Shown here piece by piece: positions 52,908 to 63,011 of a stretch of 64,000 nt of DNA. A model generated the notes under the pieces. That model searched no databases, was not told where the DNA came from, and was given only the letters and a program-made list of their open reading frames with translations. The position numbers and the translations under genes are program-made. Source of the stretch: Bacteroidales bacterium (GTDB taxonomy: Bacteria > Bacteroidota > Bacteroidia > Bacteroidales > UBA932); contig JAAYJQ010000017.1 in assembly GCA_012522855.1 (NCBI GenBank), positions 62,001 to 126,000 on the forward strand, written 5' to 3'. Positions within the stretch are counted from its first letter, which is position 1. Every line of letters begins with the position of its first letter.

Positions 52908-53630
52908 ATGTTGATTGAGCTAAAAGACGTAAACAAGACCTACTTCGGAGCGCAGCCTTTGCATGTTCTCAAGGGGATCAATCTCAGTATTGAACGCGGT
53001 GAATTCGTGTCCATCATGGGCGCTTCGGGAAGCGGCAAGTCCACGCTTCTGAATATTCTCGGAATTCTGGACAACTACGATTCCGGCGAATACCGGATCA
53101 ACGGCAAACTGATCTGGGACCTGACTGAAAAACAGGCAGCCGAGTATCGGAACAAGATGATCGGGTTCGTCTTTCAGTCCTACAACCTGATCGGATTCAA
53201 AACGGCTGTCGAAAATGTCGAACTACCGCTGTTCTACCAAGGCGTCCCCCGCCGCAAACGTCACGAGAGGGCGATGGACTATCTGGACAAAATGGGCCTG
53301 AAAGATTGGGCCCATCATTATCCCAACGAAATGTCCGGCGGACAGAAGCAGCGGGTGGCGATCGCCAGAGCCCTCATCACCAAGCCGGACATCATCCTGG
53401 CCGACGAACCGACGGGCGCGCTGGATTCCAAGACGTCTGTGGAAATTATGGATCTGCTCAGCAAGCTCAACCGGGAAGATCAACTCACGATCATCGTCGT
53501 CACCCACGAAAGCGTGGTGGCGAGCGTCACGAACAAGATCGTTCGCATCAAGGACGGGGTGATCGGCGACGTAGAAACCAATCCGCGCCACGACGCCTCT
53601 CCATTCGGTGAATCCACAAAAATGAAATAA
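52908..53630 (+). CDS. MacB-type ABC transporter ATP-binding protein
   Basis: 240-aa ATPase of the lipoprotein/macrolide (MacB/LolD) branch. Walker [11 protein letters not shown]-loop [10 protein letters not shown], signature [15 protein letters not shown], Walker [13 protein letters not shown], switch His in VVTHES. It energises the two permeases that follow (3-base and 2-base gaps). First gene of the five-gene efflux operon. Confidence 0.95.
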   Translation: MLIELKDVNKTYFGAQPLHVLKGINLSIERGEFVSIMGASGSGKSTLLNILGILDNYDSGEYRINGKLIWDLTEKQAAEYRNKMIGFVFQSYNLIGFKTAVENVELPLFYQGVPRRKRHERAMDYLDKMGLKDWAHHYPNEMSGGQKQRVAIARALITKPDIILADEPTGALDSKTSVEIMDLLSKLNREDQLTIIVVTHESVVASVTNKIVRIKDGVIGDVETNPRHDASPFGESTKMK

Positions 53631-53633
53631 GCC

Positions 53634-54896
53634 ATGCACGACATCTTGTCAGAAATATGGAGTACGCTCCGCCAAAAAAAACTGCGGACTTCGTTGACCG
53701 GCTTCGCCGTCGCATGGGGTATCTTCATGTTGATTGCCCTGCTGGGAGCCGGGAACGGGTTGCTGAATGCCCTGTTGGACAACGCCTCCGTCCTGGAAAA
53801 TTCGATGGTCGTCAATTCGGGCTGGACAACAAAGGCCTATGCCGGCTACAACAAAAACCGTTTTTTCAATCTTGACACGAAGGATGTGGAGAACCTCAAA
53901 GAAGACCGTTTCTCCAACATCGTGGAAGAGGTGAGTCCACGGGTCTCTCAATCCGCGACGATCACCTATGGAAAAGAATACCTGGCTGGGGTTCAGGTGC
54001 ATGGGGTCGCGCCTGTTTACCAGCGGATCCAGGGTCTGGAAATCTTGCACGGCCGTTTTATCAACGAGCGCGACCAGAAAGAGAAAAACAAAGTGATCGT
54101 GGTCAGCGAGGATGACGCCAAGGAACTGTTGGGAGGCAACGATAAGGCCGAAAACCTGCTCGGACGCAATGTCAAAGTCGGCGGGATCGCCTTCAAGGTG
54201 GTCGGGATCAGCAAAGCGGACCGAGGTTTCTACGGCCACCAGATGTTCGCGCCCTACACCTTGATTCATGCGCTCTACAATAAGGGAAAGAACATCGGAC
54301 AAATCTATTTTTCTTTCAAGAACATCGACAACCTCGAAACTTCCACTGAATTCAAGAACGCGTACAAACGAACCGTTCTGGCCAACCATAACGCGGCGCC
54401 GGATGATCTGGAAGCCATCTACATCAGCGACCGCTTCGAACAGAACATACAAATGAACCAAGGCGTGAAAATAATGCGCACCGCCCTTTGGATCCTGGGA
54501 CTGTTCACCTTGGTCAGCGGAATTGTCGGGGTTTCCAACATCATGCTGATCACGGTCAAGGAACGCACCCACGAGTTCGGCATCCGCAAGGCCATCGGGG
54601 CAAGTCCCTGGTCCATTTTGCGGCTGATCATCGTGGAAGCTGTCCTGATCACGACTTTTTTCGGCTACATCGGAATGCTCTGCGGCCTGGCGGCTAACCA
54701 ATTGATGGATGCTACCTTGGATGGAGTCGTCACAGTCGCGGGAGAAAGCGCGCAAATCTTCAAGGATCCCGGTGTCGGGATTGATGTGGCAATCAAGGCG
54801 ACCTTGACTTTGATCATCGCCGGAACCCTGGCCGGACTCGTCCCGGCTTGGAAGGCGGCGAAGGTACGGCCCATCGAGGCTCTTAGAGCAGAGTAG
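53634..54896 (+). CDS. MacB/FtsX-type ABC transporter permease 1
   Basis: 420 aa. One N-terminal transmembrane helix (TGFAVAWGIFMLIALLGAG), a large periplasmic MacB-PCD domain (about 45-280), and three C-terminal helices with the FtsX-like stretch VGVSNIMLITVKERTHEFGIRKAIGASPWSIL. Four membrane helices in all, no fused ATPase. The partner permease at 54899 is a paralogue, so the transporter is probably a heterodimer. Confidence 0.93.
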   Translation: MHDILSEIWSTLRQKKLRTSLTGFAVAWGIFMLIALLGAGNGLLNALLDNASVLENSMVVNSGWTTKAYAGYNKNRFFNLDTKDVENLKEDRFSNIVEEVSPRVSQSATITYGKEYLAGVQVHGVAPVYQRIQGLEILHGRFINERDQKEKNKVIVVSEDDAKELLGGNDKAENLLGRNVKVGGIAFKVVGISKADRGFYGHQMFAPYTLIHALYNKGKNIGQIYFSFKNIDNLETSTEFKNAYKRTVLANHNAAPDDLEAIYISDRFEQNIQMNQGVKIMRTALWILGLFTLVSGIVGVSNIMLITVKERTHEFGIRKAIGASPWSILRLIIVEAVLITTFFGYIGMLCGLAANQLMDATLDGVVTVAGESAQIFKDPGVGIDVAIKATLTLIIAGTLAGLVPAWKAAKVRPIEALRAE

Positions 54897-54898
54897 CC

Positions 54899-56146
54899 AT
54901 GATGAGATTCGACACAGATTGGTTCAAGGAGATTTCCGATACCTTGACGCGCAACAAGAGCCGCAGCCTGCTGACCGGTTTCGGCATCTTCTGGGGAATC
55001 TTTATGCTCCTGGCGATGATGGGGGGCGGAAACGGATTGAAAGATCTGCTGAGCAGCAACTTCCGAGGCTTCGCCACCAATTCGGGATTCGTGGTTGCCG
55101 ACTTGACCTCCAAGCCCTACAAAGGGTTCCGGAAGGGCCGCGCTTGGAATCTCACGCTCAAGGACATCGAGAAACTGGATCAGATGATCCCGGAACTGGA
55201 TGTGGTCACTCCGCTCATCGCCGATTGGGGGCAGAATGCCGTCCGCGGAGAACGGGAAGTGCAATGTTATGTCAGCGGGGTTCGCGCGGACTACGTTTCC
55301 GTCATGGAACCACGGCTTCGATACGGCCGCTACATCAACAACATCGATGTCTCCCAGAAGCGCCATGTCTGCGTGATCGGGAAGAAGATCTACAATGACC
55401 TCTTTCCGGAAGGAGGCGACCCTTGCGGGCAGATGATCCAGATCCGGGGGTCTTACTTCCGGGTCGCGGGAGTCGATTTCAATGCGGGAAACGTCAGCAT
55501 CGGCGGTCCGGCAGACGAAACCGTTATCCTTCCCATTTCGATCGTGAGCAGCCTGCTTAACCGGGGAAACGCGATTGACCTGATCTGCATGACCGCGAAA
55601 CCCGGAAAGAAAATCAGCGCGGTTCAGGGCAGGATCCGGGAGATCATCGCGCGAGACCACTACATCGATCCGACGGACGAGGCGGCCATCCAGATGCTGG
55701 ATGCCGAAGAAATCTTCAGCATTGTGGACAATCTTTTCAAGGGAGTCAACATTCTGGTTTGGCTGATCGGGCTCGGGACCCTGCTCGCGGGAGCCATCGG
55801 GGTTTCCAACATCATGATGGTGACCGTCAAGGAACGCACGACTGAAATCGGGATCCGGAGAGCTATCGGTGCCACTCCCAGGATGATTCTCACCCAGATT
55901 ATGTCCGAAAGCGTTTCGCTGACCATTCTCGCGGGCGTACTCGGTATCTTGTTTTCCGTCTTCGTATTGAATATAGCGGAACTAGCATCGACCCAGGACG
56001 GAATTCTGCAGGCGCATTTCCAGATCGGATTCTGGCCGGCGGTTGTCGTCCTATTGCTGCTTACCGTACTCGGCCTGCTGGCCGGACTGGCCCCTGCCAC
56101 CCGGGCCATGAACATCAAGCCGGTGGATGCCATTCGAGATGAATAA
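54899..56146 (+). CDS. MacB/FtsX-type ABC transporter permease 2
   Basis: 415-aa paralogue of the preceding permease with the same plan: first helix TGFGIFWGIFMLLAMMGGG, periplasmic domain, and IGVSNIMMVTVKERTTEIGIRRAIGATPRMI before the last helices. It begins 2 bases after permease 1. Two separate permease genes rather than one MacB points to a heteromeric mechanotransmission pump. The adaptor gene follows after 15 bases. Confidence 0.93.
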   Translation: MMRFDTDWFKEISDTLTRNKSRSLLTGFGIFWGIFMLLAMMGGGNGLKDLLSSNFRGFATNSGFVVADLTSKPYKGFRKGRAWNLTLKDIEKLDQMIPELDVVTPLIADWGQNAVRGEREVQCYVSGVRADYVSVMEPRLRYGRYINNIDVSQKRHVCVIGKKIYNDLFPEGGDPCGQMIQIRGSYFRVAGVDFNAGNVSIGGPADETVILPISIVSSLLNRGNAIDLICMTAKPGKKISAVQGRIREIIARDHYIDPTDEAAIQMLDAEEIFSIVDNLFKGVNILVWLIGLGTLLAGAIGVSNIMMVTVKERTTEIGIRRAIGATPRMILTQIMSESVSLTILAGVLGILFSVFVLNIAELASTQDGILQAHFQIGFWPAVVVLLLLTVLGLLAGLAPATRAMNIKPVDAIRDE

Positions 56147-56161
56147 TTCAAATGTAACGAT

Positions 56162-57259
56162 ATGAAAAAGTTTACTAGAATCCTGGTGTTTGCGCTCATC
56201 GCAATCGTCTTTTTAGGAACCTTCGTCTACTTGTACCAGCGGTCTCGTCCCAAGGTCGAGAAATACGAGGAAGTCTCTCCGACCATCGGAGATCTCATGA
56301 AAACCACCATCATCACCGGAAAAATCGTTCCGCGTGACGAGGTCAACATCAAACCACAGATCAGCGGCATCATTTCCGAACTGTACAAGGAAGCCGGAGA
56401 GCAGGTAAAGGAAGACGAAGTCATCGCCAAGGTGAAAGTCATTCCCGAAATGGGCTCTCTCAGTTCCGCTCAGAGCCGGGTGCGGCTTTCCGAAATCAAC
56501 CTCAAGCAAGCCCAGACCAACTTCGACCGACAGAAAACCTTGTATGAGAAAAAACTGGTCAGCGGAGAGGATTTCGATCAGGTCAAACAAGCGCTGGACC
56601 AGGCAACAGAAGAAATGGCTGCCTCCCGGGATGCCTTGGAAGTGATCCGCGACGGGGTGTCCCGCAGCAATGCCACGGCCAGTTCCACGCTCATCCGCTC
56701 GACCATCTCCGGCCTGATCCTCGATATTCCGGTGAAAGTGGGGAACTCCGTAATCCTGAGCAACACGTTCAATGAAGGTACTACCATCGCGACCGTAGCC
56801 GACATGAACAACATGATCTTTGACGGCAATGTCGATGAAACCGATGTAGGGGGGCTTTCCGAGGGCATGCCGGTGAAAATCACGATCGGGGCGCTGCAGG
56901 ATCTGACCTTTGAAGCCCGTCTGGAATACATCGCCCCCAAGGCGGTGGAGATGAGCGGCGCCAATCAGTTCCAAGTCAAGGCGGCGGTGAACGTCCCGGA
57001 AGAACAGAACATCCGTTCCGGCTACAGTGCCAATGCCGAGATCGTGCTGCAAAGCGCGACACAAGTGCTGACCATCCCTGAAAGCGCGATCGAATTCACC
57101 AATGACTCCTCGTTTGTCTATCTGGTAGACAAGGATGGCGCCTACACCAAAAAAGCGGTTCAGACCGGTATCAGCGACGGGCTCAACATTGAGATCAAGT
57201 CCGGCCTTTCCACTTCGGACAAGATCCGCGGCTCCAAGATCATCGAAAGCAAGCAATAA
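56162..57259 (+). CDS. MacA/HlyD-type periplasmic adaptor protein
   Basis: 365 aa. One N-terminal membrane anchor (FALIAIVFLGTFVYLY), the biotinyl-lipoyl-like motif split around a coiled-coil hairpin (VNIKPQISGIISELYKEAGEQVKED, then about residues 95-160 helical, then STISGLILDIPVKVGNSV), a beta-barrel domain and a C-terminal membrane-proximal domain. It bridges the ABC permeases to the TolC channel. The stop codon shares one base with the ATG of the next gene. Confidence 0.93.
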   Translation: MKKFTRILVFALIAIVFLGTFVYLYQRSRPKVEKYEEVSPTIGDLMKTTIITGKIVPRDEVNIKPQISGIISELYKEAGEQVKEDEVIAKVKVIPEMGSLSSAQSRVRLSEINLKQAQTNFDRQKTLYEKKLVSGEDFDQVKQALDQATEEMAASRDALEVIRDGVSRSNATASSTLIRSTISGLILDIPVKVGNSVILSNTFNEGTTIATVADMNNMIFDGNVDETDVGGLSEGMPVKITIGALQDLTFEARLEYIAPKAVEMSGANQFQVKAAVNVPEEQNIRSGYSANAEIVLQSATQVLTIPESAIEFTNDSSFVYLVDKDGAYTKKAVQTGISDGLNIEIKSGLSTSDKIRGSKIIESKQ

Positions 57260-58635
57260 TGACACGTATGATGAAACATTTCGCGATTCCCATCCTGGCA
57301 TCGTTGCTCAGTGTCTCGGCGGCGGCCCAAGAAACACCCTGGACTTTGGAAGCCTGCATCCTGCATGCCCTGGAACACAACCTCACCATCAAACAACAAC
57401 AACTGCAAGTTACACAATCGGAAATCGAATTGAATACGTCCGAAAGCAACAAGCTGCCGGATATCAGCGCCGGCACATATGAAAGCTTGAATTTCGGACA
57501 AGGGCGTTCGGTTGACAACACCTACACCCGGAACTCAAATTCCACCTCGACATCCTTTTCCCTCAGTTCCTCCGTCCCCATATTCCAAGGAACAAGGATC
57601 AATAATACCATCAAACAGAACCGCCTCAATCTCGAAGCCGCCACGCAGGATCTCGAAAAGGCCCGGGACAACATTCGCGTGGCAGTCGCCCAAGCCTATG
57701 TGCAGATCCTCTACAATATGGAAATCCTGGATGTCGCGCTGAACCAGATCAAGATCGACTCCCTGCAAGTGGAACGGCTGACGGTGATGGAACAAATTGA
57801 AAAGGCCAGTTCCGCCGAGGTCGCCCAGCAGAAGGCCGCCCTGGGGCAAAGCCGTCTGTCGGCGACTCAGGCACGCAACAACCTGAACCTCTCCCTGCTG
57901 GACCTTTCTCAACTCCTGGAGCTCCATGATCCGGAAGGATTCAGCATCGTCCGTCCCGAAGTGGACATCGACAACCTGCTGCTGGGCTCCCCGGATGATA
58001 TCTACGCCGATGCCGTACGTTGCAAGCCGATCGTCAAGGCGGAAGAATTCCGACTGGATGCCCAGGACTACAGCGTGAAGATTGCGAAGGGAGGTTATCT
58101 GCCGACCTTGAGCGCCTCCGCGGGACTGGGTTCTTCATACTTCACTTCGTCGAAGGCTTCCCGGACCTACACCGATCCTGCCTCCGGACAGACCCACGTC
58201 GCTCCGCTGGAGTCCTTCTCCGACCAGCTCAAGAACAATTTCAACCAAAGCATCGGCTTGTCCCTGAGCATTCCCATCTTCTCCAGATTCCAGACCCGCA
58301 ACCAGATCCGCTCGGCCGAACTCAGCCGGACAAACCAGCAGCTTCAACTGGAGAATGTGAAGAAAAACCTCTACAAGGAGATTCAGCAAGCCTATTACAA
58401 CGCCCTGGCCGCCCAGCAGAGATATCGTGCCAGCCGCGACGCCCGCGCCAGCGCCAAAGAATCCTACGATCTGGTGACAGCCAAATACGAGAACGGGAAG
58501 GCAAACATCACCGAATTCAACGAGTCCCGGAACGCCTTCCTGGAATCAGAATCCAATGTCGCCCAAGCTCGGTATGAGTGCCTGTTCAGCGCCCGCCTGC
58601 TCGACTTCTATCGAGGCGACACGCTGCATTTGTAA
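57259..58635 (+). CDS. TolC-family outer-membrane efflux channel
   Basis: 458 aa with a signal peptide (starts at 57259 or at the in-frame ATGs 57268/57271; SVSAAAQ cleavage). The duplicated TolC repeat is visible as two long helical pairs: ACILHALEHNLTIKQQQLQ at the start of repeat 1, and a second half with NQIRSAELSRTNQQLQLENV and ANITEFNESRNAFLESESNVAQARYECLF at the end. It forms the exit duct of the tripartite ABC efflux system. The substrate is unknown; antimicrobial or siderophore export are options. Confidence 0.93.
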   Translation: MTRMMKHFAIPILASLLSVSAAAQETPWTLEACILHALEHNLTIKQQQLQVTQSEIELNTSESNKLPDISAGTYESLNFGQGRSVDNTYTRNSNSTSTSFSLSSSVPIFQGTRINNTIKQNRLNLEAATQDLEKARDNIRVAVAQAYVQILYNMEILDVALNQIKIDSLQVERLTVMEQIEKASSAEVAQQKAALGQSRLSATQARNNLNLSLLDLSQLLELHDPEGFSIVRPEVDIDNLLLGSPDDIYADAVRCKPIVKAEEFRLDAQDYSVKIAKGGYLPTLSASAGLGSSYFTSSKASRTYTDPASGQTHVAPLESFSDQLKNNFNQSIGLSLSIPIFSRFQTRNQIRSAELSRTNQQLQLENVKKNLYKEIQQAYYNALAAQQRYRASRDARASAKESYDLVTAKYENGKANITEFNESRNAFLESESNVAQARYECLFSARLLDFYRGDTLHL

Positions 58636-58719
58636 TGAATATGCCAAAGACGGTTCGGAAGCGGTTTCCAGTTTGCTCTATTCCACGAATAAATGCGAAT
58701 CAATAACTTGTAATACGCA

Positions 58720-60204
58720 ATGAAAGGCTTCTATCTGATACTTCTGGCCGTCCTGGCAGGAGGAGTTTCCTGCAGCGATCGCGATTCCGATGTCGTCCTG
58801 ACCGCCCACAGGATCACAACTTTCACGGGGCGGGGCAACCGCAACGAACCCTTGTTGAAACTGACGGCCGCAGCAGAAACCTGCCGGATCGGTGGCGTGA
58901 CGGTTTCCCTGCAGGCAGACCCCGGGAATGTCGAAATGCTTCACCTGACGATGAATGACCAGTTGCTTGGCAGCGTCCGCGTGGTATCCGGAAAAAAGGA
59001 ATACAAGATCGCCTGTCGCGCCGAAATGACGGACTCTTCTGACCTGATCATCGGAGCGGACATCGCCGCTGATGCAACGGAAGGCGGATTTGTGGGAGCC
59101 GACATCGAACAGATCCGGATCAACGGAAAAAGACGCCCGGTTGAAGCGCCGACTCCCGGTCACCGGGAAATTCTGCTTTGCCGGACGCGCGTTTTCAGTC
59201 CGGGAGACTACGGCTCAAGAAACTACCGCATCCCGGCCATCTGCACCTTGCCCGATGGTTCCCTGTTGACCGCTACGGACAAGCGGAAATTCAATCAGAC
59301 GGATCTTCCGGAGGACATCGACATCGTTGCCTGCCGAAGCCTGGACGGGGGGCACACCTGGTCGGAGCCTGTGACCATCGCGGAAGGCAAGGGCTACGGG
59401 AAAGGTTTCGGCGATGCCGTGCTGGTGGTGACGGCGGAAGGCAATGTGGTCTGCGGCTTCTCCGGCGGCACCGGCTTGTGGAAATCCACCCCCGAGAATC
59501 CTCAGCAAAATTGGATTTCCATCAGTTCGGATCTGGGGCAGACCTGGAGCGCTCCCGTCGATGTGACAGCGATGCAATGGGGACCCGAGGCGGTGAACCC
59601 GGAATGCCGCGATTCTCATTCCGCCTTCTTCGGATCGGGACACGGCCTCTTACTGACCCGTGAACCGTATGCGGGACGCATCCTGTTCGTGACCGCCGTT
59701 GCCACCCGGGACAATCGCCTGGACAACTACGCCTTCTGGTCCGATGACGGAGGAAAGACTTGGCAGATCTCAACAATGGCCTACCGAGACGGAGACGAAG
59801 CCAAAGTGGTCGAACTCTCCGACGGACGGATCCTGATGAGCGTCCGTCAGAACGGCGCGCGCGGCTGGAACATTTCCGAAGACGGCGGGAAGACCTGGGG
59901 TACGCAGCAGCGATGGACGGACATCGTGACCAACGCCTGCAACGGGGACATCATCCGGCACAACGATGAAATCCTGCTGCATTCGCTGCCCAATTCCATG
60001 GAGCGCAAGAATGTGAGCATCTTCATGAGTTTCGATGAAGGAAAGACCTGGCCGAAGACTAAAACCCTCTGCCCCTACGAATCCGTGTACTCTTCCCTCA
60101 CCCTGCTTCCCGACGGAACAATCGGTGCCTACATCGAAGAAAATCCGACGGGCGATTGCGAGATGTGGTTCCTGAGCTTTTCGCTCGACTGGCTCAGAAA
60201 ATAA
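58720..60204 (+). CDS. Sialidase (exo-alpha-sialidase, GH33)
   Basis: 494-aa lipoprotein sialidase (lipobox GGVSC, Cys18). An N-terminal beta-sandwich (about 25-140) precedes a six-bladed propeller with the YRIP motif (NYRIPAIC, Arg of the catalytic triad) and five Asp boxes (SLDGGHTW, SSDLGQTW, SDDGGKTW, SEDGGKTW, SFDEGKTW). It would release sialic acid from host glycans. No sialic-acid transport or nan genes are in the window. It stands alone after the efflux operon, and no clear promoter was found. Confidence 0.93.
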   Translation: MKGFYLILLAVLAGGVSCSDRDSDVVLTAHRITTFTGRGNRNEPLLKLTAAAETCRIGGVTVSLQADPGNVEMLHLTMNDQLLGSVRVVSGKKEYKIACRAEMTDSSDLIIGADIAADATEGGFVGADIEQIRINGKRRPVEAPTPGHREILLCRTRVFSPGDYGSRNYRIPAICTLPDGSLLTATDKRKFNQTDLPEDIDIVACRSLDGGHTWSEPVTIAEGKGYGKGFGDAVLVVTAEGNVVCGFSGGTGLWKSTPENPQQNWISISSDLGQTWSAPVDVTAMQWGPEAVNPECRDSHSAFFGSGHGLLLTREPYAGRILFVTAVATRDNRLDNYAFWSDDGGKTWQISTMAYRDGDEAKVVELSDGRILMSVRQNGARGWNISEDGGKTWGTQQRWTDIVTNACNGDIIRHNDEILLHSLPNSMERKNVSIFMSFDEGKTWPKTKTLCPYESVYSSLTLLPDGTIGAYIEENPTGDCEMWFLSFSLDWLRK

Positions 60205-60269
60205 GCCGCCTCTCCGAACCGTTCCGGACGAAGGTCGAAAACCGGCTCGGAAAGAAGGGAACATCTAGA

Positions 60270-61373
60270 CTACAGACCCGGCAGCAGATAGTCCCAGACC
60301 AGGTTGATCTCCCGCTGCATGTTCGAGACGTTGGCTGTCATGGCCACGACTGCCTGCTTGTCCGGAATGACAATGATGTACTGTCCGCGAGCGCCGTCCG
60401 CGCGGACAGCGTTGTGACGACAGCGCCACATCTGATAGCCGTAGCCCTGCACCCAGTCGCTGTTCTCCTTCGTGAGACCCAACTCCTCCGCCTTGTCCGC
60501 CCGCATTCCGGCCGGAACGCACGGAACCTGATAGGCCGTCATTTGATCCACCCACGTCGCGGGAATCACCTGCTTGCCGTCGTATTCTCCCCGCTGAAGG
60601 ATGCAGAGTCCGGTCTTTGCCATGTCCTCGGTCCTGAGATAGAGCCCCCAGCCTCCGCAATTGATACCCTGCGGATTTTCATCCCAGCGCGGCGCGGGAA
60701 TTCCGAGCGGCGTAAAGAGCCTCGGGGTAAGGTAATCCACGATTTTCTCGCCGGTCAGTTTCTGTACGATCGCGGATAGCATGAAGGTTCCCATACTGTT
60801 GTAGCAGTACCACGTCCCGGGGACATGCTCGACCGGCCAGGCCAGGAAAGCCTCCACCCAGTCGACGGAATCCCGGTTGAATCTCGGCTCGGTATCATGG
60901 CCGCAGTTCATGGTCAGCAGATCCCGTACCGTGATCTTGTTCAGGTTGTCGCTCGGCTGCTCAGGAAGTTTGTCCGGGAACAAATCCACCAGTTTGTCTT
61001 CCAGTTTGAGCCTCCCTTCTTCAATCGCGAAACCGACTGCGATCGAAGTGAAGGTCTTGCTGACCGACCACATCGCGTGCGCGGAATCGGCGGGATGTTC
61101 CATACTGGAATATTCCCATTGAATTTGTCCGTCCTTGACGATCATGACGCTGTGGATGATCATCGTCGAGTCGGTCATGAACGCGCGGAGAAATTCGGGA
61201 ATGGCGGCGTCCAAGGCGCCGGTGGGCACCCTGCGCGGCAATTGGGTTTCCACGAAGGGAACATCAGCCAGGCCTTCCGCGGTGCCGGCCTTCTTGAAGT
61301 TTTTGCAGGCGGCGACGGAGAGCAGCAGCATCCCCATCAGCGCGATACGCGTTACGATTGTTTTCATATTCAT
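60270..61373 (-). CDS. Beta-lactamase-fold serine hydrolase, lipoprotein
   Basis: 367 aa from ATG 61373 (61367 is an alternative). Lipobox SVAAC. The class C beta-lactamase/esterase fold has SxxK as WSVSKTF (nucleophile Ser, general-base Lys) and the tyrosine motif YCYNSMG; the third motif is less clear (DGARGQ). Members include esterases, D-aminopeptidases and PBP-like enzymes; a true beta-lactamase is not implied. The longer open frame up to 61568 runs into rsmA in another frame and is rejected. It follows rsmA by 5 bases and is probably co-transcribed. Confidence 0.9.
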   Translation of the reverse strand: MNMKTIVTRIALMGMLLLSVAACKNFKKAGTAEGLADVPFVETQLPRRVPTGALDAAIPEFLRAFMTDSTMIIHSVMIVKDGQIQWEYSSMEHPADSAHAMWSVSKTFTSIAVGFAIEEGRLKLEDKLVDLFPDKLPEQPSDNLNKITVRDLLTMNCGHDTEPRFNRDSVDWVEAFLAWPVEHVPGTWYCYNSMGTFMLSAIVQKLTGEKIVDYLTPRLFTPLGIPAPRWDENPQGINCGGWGLYLRTEDMAKTGLCILQRGEYDGKQVIPATWVDQMTAYQVPCVPAGMRADKAEELGLTKENSDWVQGYGYQMWRCRHNAVRADGARGQYIIVIPDKQAVVAMTANVSNMQREINLVWDYLLPGL

Positions 61374-61378
61374 GGTTT

Positions 61379-62173
61379 TTAAATAGTGAGTCGCTTCGTG
61401 AGGGCGACGAAATCTTCGACCGAGAGCCTTTCCGGCCGCAGGTCCCAGATCGGATCGTCCGTAGTCAGCCCTTTCTGAAGAATCAAGGGCTTCAGTGAGT
61501 TGCGCAGTGTCTTGCGGCGCTGTCCGAAAGCCGTCTTGACAAGAGTCTTGAACAGCTTTTCGTCGCAACCCAGGGACTGCCGCGCGTTGCGGCGCAGCCG
61601 GATCACGGCAGACTGCACCTTCGGCGGCGGGGCAAAGGCCCCGGACCCCACCCGAAAGAGATATTCAATGTCGTACCAGGCTTGCAGCAGCACAGAGAGG
61701 ATGCCGTAGGTCTTCGTGCCGGGCTTTTCGGCGATCCGGTCCGCCACTTCCTTCTGGATCATGCACACCACTTCCGGAATCCGGTCGCGGTGTTCCAGAA
61801 TTTTGAAGAAGATCTGCGAGGAAATGTTGTAGGGGAAGTTACCGATGACGCGGACTTCTTCGGGGAATATGCGGTCGAGGTCCATTTTTAGAAAATCTTC
61901 CTGCAGCAACTTTCCCTTCAAGGCGGGAAAGCGCCTCAGAAGGTACTCCACGGATTCCCGGTCGAGTTCGACGGCTTTGAGATCCAGCTCCGGACGCTGC
62001 AGGAGATACTGTGTCAGCACCCCCATCCCCGGTCCGACTTCCAGGACGGGAATCTTGGTTTCCGGATCGGCGCCGGTAGTTTCAAAAACGGCGAACGCCC
62101 CGACAATCCCCCGCGCGATGTTCTGATCCGTCAGGAAATGCTGCCCCAGCGACTTCTTTGCCCGTACATCCAT
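61379..62173 (-). CDS. rsmA: 16S rRNA dimethyladenosine transferase RsmA (KsgA)
   Basis: Dimethylates A1518 and A1519 of 16S rRNA during small-subunit assembly. 264 aa. Motifs: KSLGQHFLTDQNI, the SAM-binding LEVGPGMGVLTQYLL, the catalytic NFPYNIS motif and the C-terminal RKTLRNSLK. The promoter lies immediately before the ATG (variant -7 box at 62179-62186). Confidence 0.96.
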   Translation of the reverse strand: MDVRAKKSLGQHFLTDQNIARGIVGAFAVFETTGADPETKIPVLEVGPGMGVLTQYLLQRPELDLKAVELDRESVEYLLRRFPALKGKLLQEDFLKMDLDRIFPEEVRVIGNFPYNISSQIFFKILEHRDRIPEVVCMIQKEVADRIAEKPGTKTYGILSVLLQAWYDIEYLFRVGSGAFAPPPKVQSAVIRLRRNARQSLGCDEKLFKTLVKTAFGQRRKTLRNSLKPLILQKGLTTDDPIWDLRPERLSVEDFVALTKRLTI

Positions 62174-62178
62174 ACCTG

Positions 62179-62186
62179 CGAAGATA
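62179..62186 (-). promoter_or_regulatory. Variant -7 promoter element of rsmA
   Basis: Minus strand TATCTTCG, one base off TAnnTTTG, ending 5 bases before the ATG at 62173. Confidence 0.4.
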
Positions 62187-62682
62187 CAAAAACCATCGCT
62201 TTTTTGCTATCTTGATAAAAATTTCGGGAGCATTGCAACCTTTCGGGATCACTCTTCTCCCCTCCCTCAAAGCCCTGAACTCAGACTGAGTGCCGGGGCC
62301 GGACAGCGCCGTCGCCGGGCGGCTACGGTTGTTTGGCTCTGCACCTGACAGGCTCCCGCTAACCCCACCGGCCCGGCACCTCACAGCCCCGGCTCGGCAC
62401 CCGGCTGTTGCCGGGGCATCCACGTACCTCTTTGCAAGTTCCTGACTGTAAAATGTTTGCACGGGCAGCCATGGAAGCCTACGTACAAAAACGACCAGGC
62501 GTCCATGGGCATCGCTACAAATATCTGTCTCTGAGATGCTTGCAAAAGACCCCGTGGATGCCTGTCCGGGAGAGCGACTGCCTTCTCCTCCATACCCCGC
62601 CGTCCACAGAACCGCTGGCATGGATGCCTGTCCCGAGAAACAACCGCACCGTGTTTCCTACGTGTCTTCTAAATTACTATGG

Positions 62683-62772
62683 ATGAACGAATTGATGATT
62701 TCAATAGGTCAAAAATACGATGCGTTGAAATCACGAATAAGCTGACAATCAAGGAGTAAAACGCTGCTGTTT
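62683..62772 (+). repeat. Repeated 30-codon element, copy B
   Basis: ATG at 62683 opens MNELMISIGQKYDALKS and stops at TGA 62743-62745; homology to copy A (45423-45334, minus strand) continues past the stop in the same frame (SRSKTLLF versus SRSETLLF). In the first 17 codons 41 of 51 bases agree, and half of the changes fall at third codon positions. Confidence 0.55.
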
Positions 62773-62788
62773 CCCGGCGGAGGATCCT

Positions 62789-62820
62789 TCACAAAGGTGG
62801 CACTTCGGTGCCACCTTTGT
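62789..62820 (+). terminator. Strong hairpin after the 30-codon element
   Basis: cacaaaggtggca / tgccacctttgtg around cttcgg, a stable 13-base stem with a UUCG-type loop, but no T run follows. It may be a terminator, a processing site or part of the repeat. Confidence 0.5.
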
Positions 62821-63011
62821 GAGGGATGAGCCAAGTCAGCAGCCGAACAGCGCTCGGCTCAGATGATGATCAGGTGCTTTCTGCAGCGGGTCCGGGGTGC
62901 TGCAGGTGGAAGATTCCGCACCCCACCTGCAAACGGATGTTCCTGACCTGCCGCCCGATCCGCCCCGGGTGGACGCGTATTATTTCACCTGCAAAGGGCG
63001 ATGTGCGCGCT

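Larger units (their letters stand above)
62187..63011. other. Gene-free region with repeats between rsmA and the P-type ATPase
   Basis: No credible long gene. Contents from left: a GC-rich stretch (62280-62410); direct repeats of the form tggatgcctgtcc (about 62553 and 62623); copy B of the 30-codon element (62683-62772); the hairpin at 62789-62820; and gcaggtgg (62902-62909) / ccacctgc (62923-62930) followed by cacctgcaaagggcgatg (62987-63004), related to 29909-29946. It looks like a site where dispersed repeats accumulated. Confidence 0.5.
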
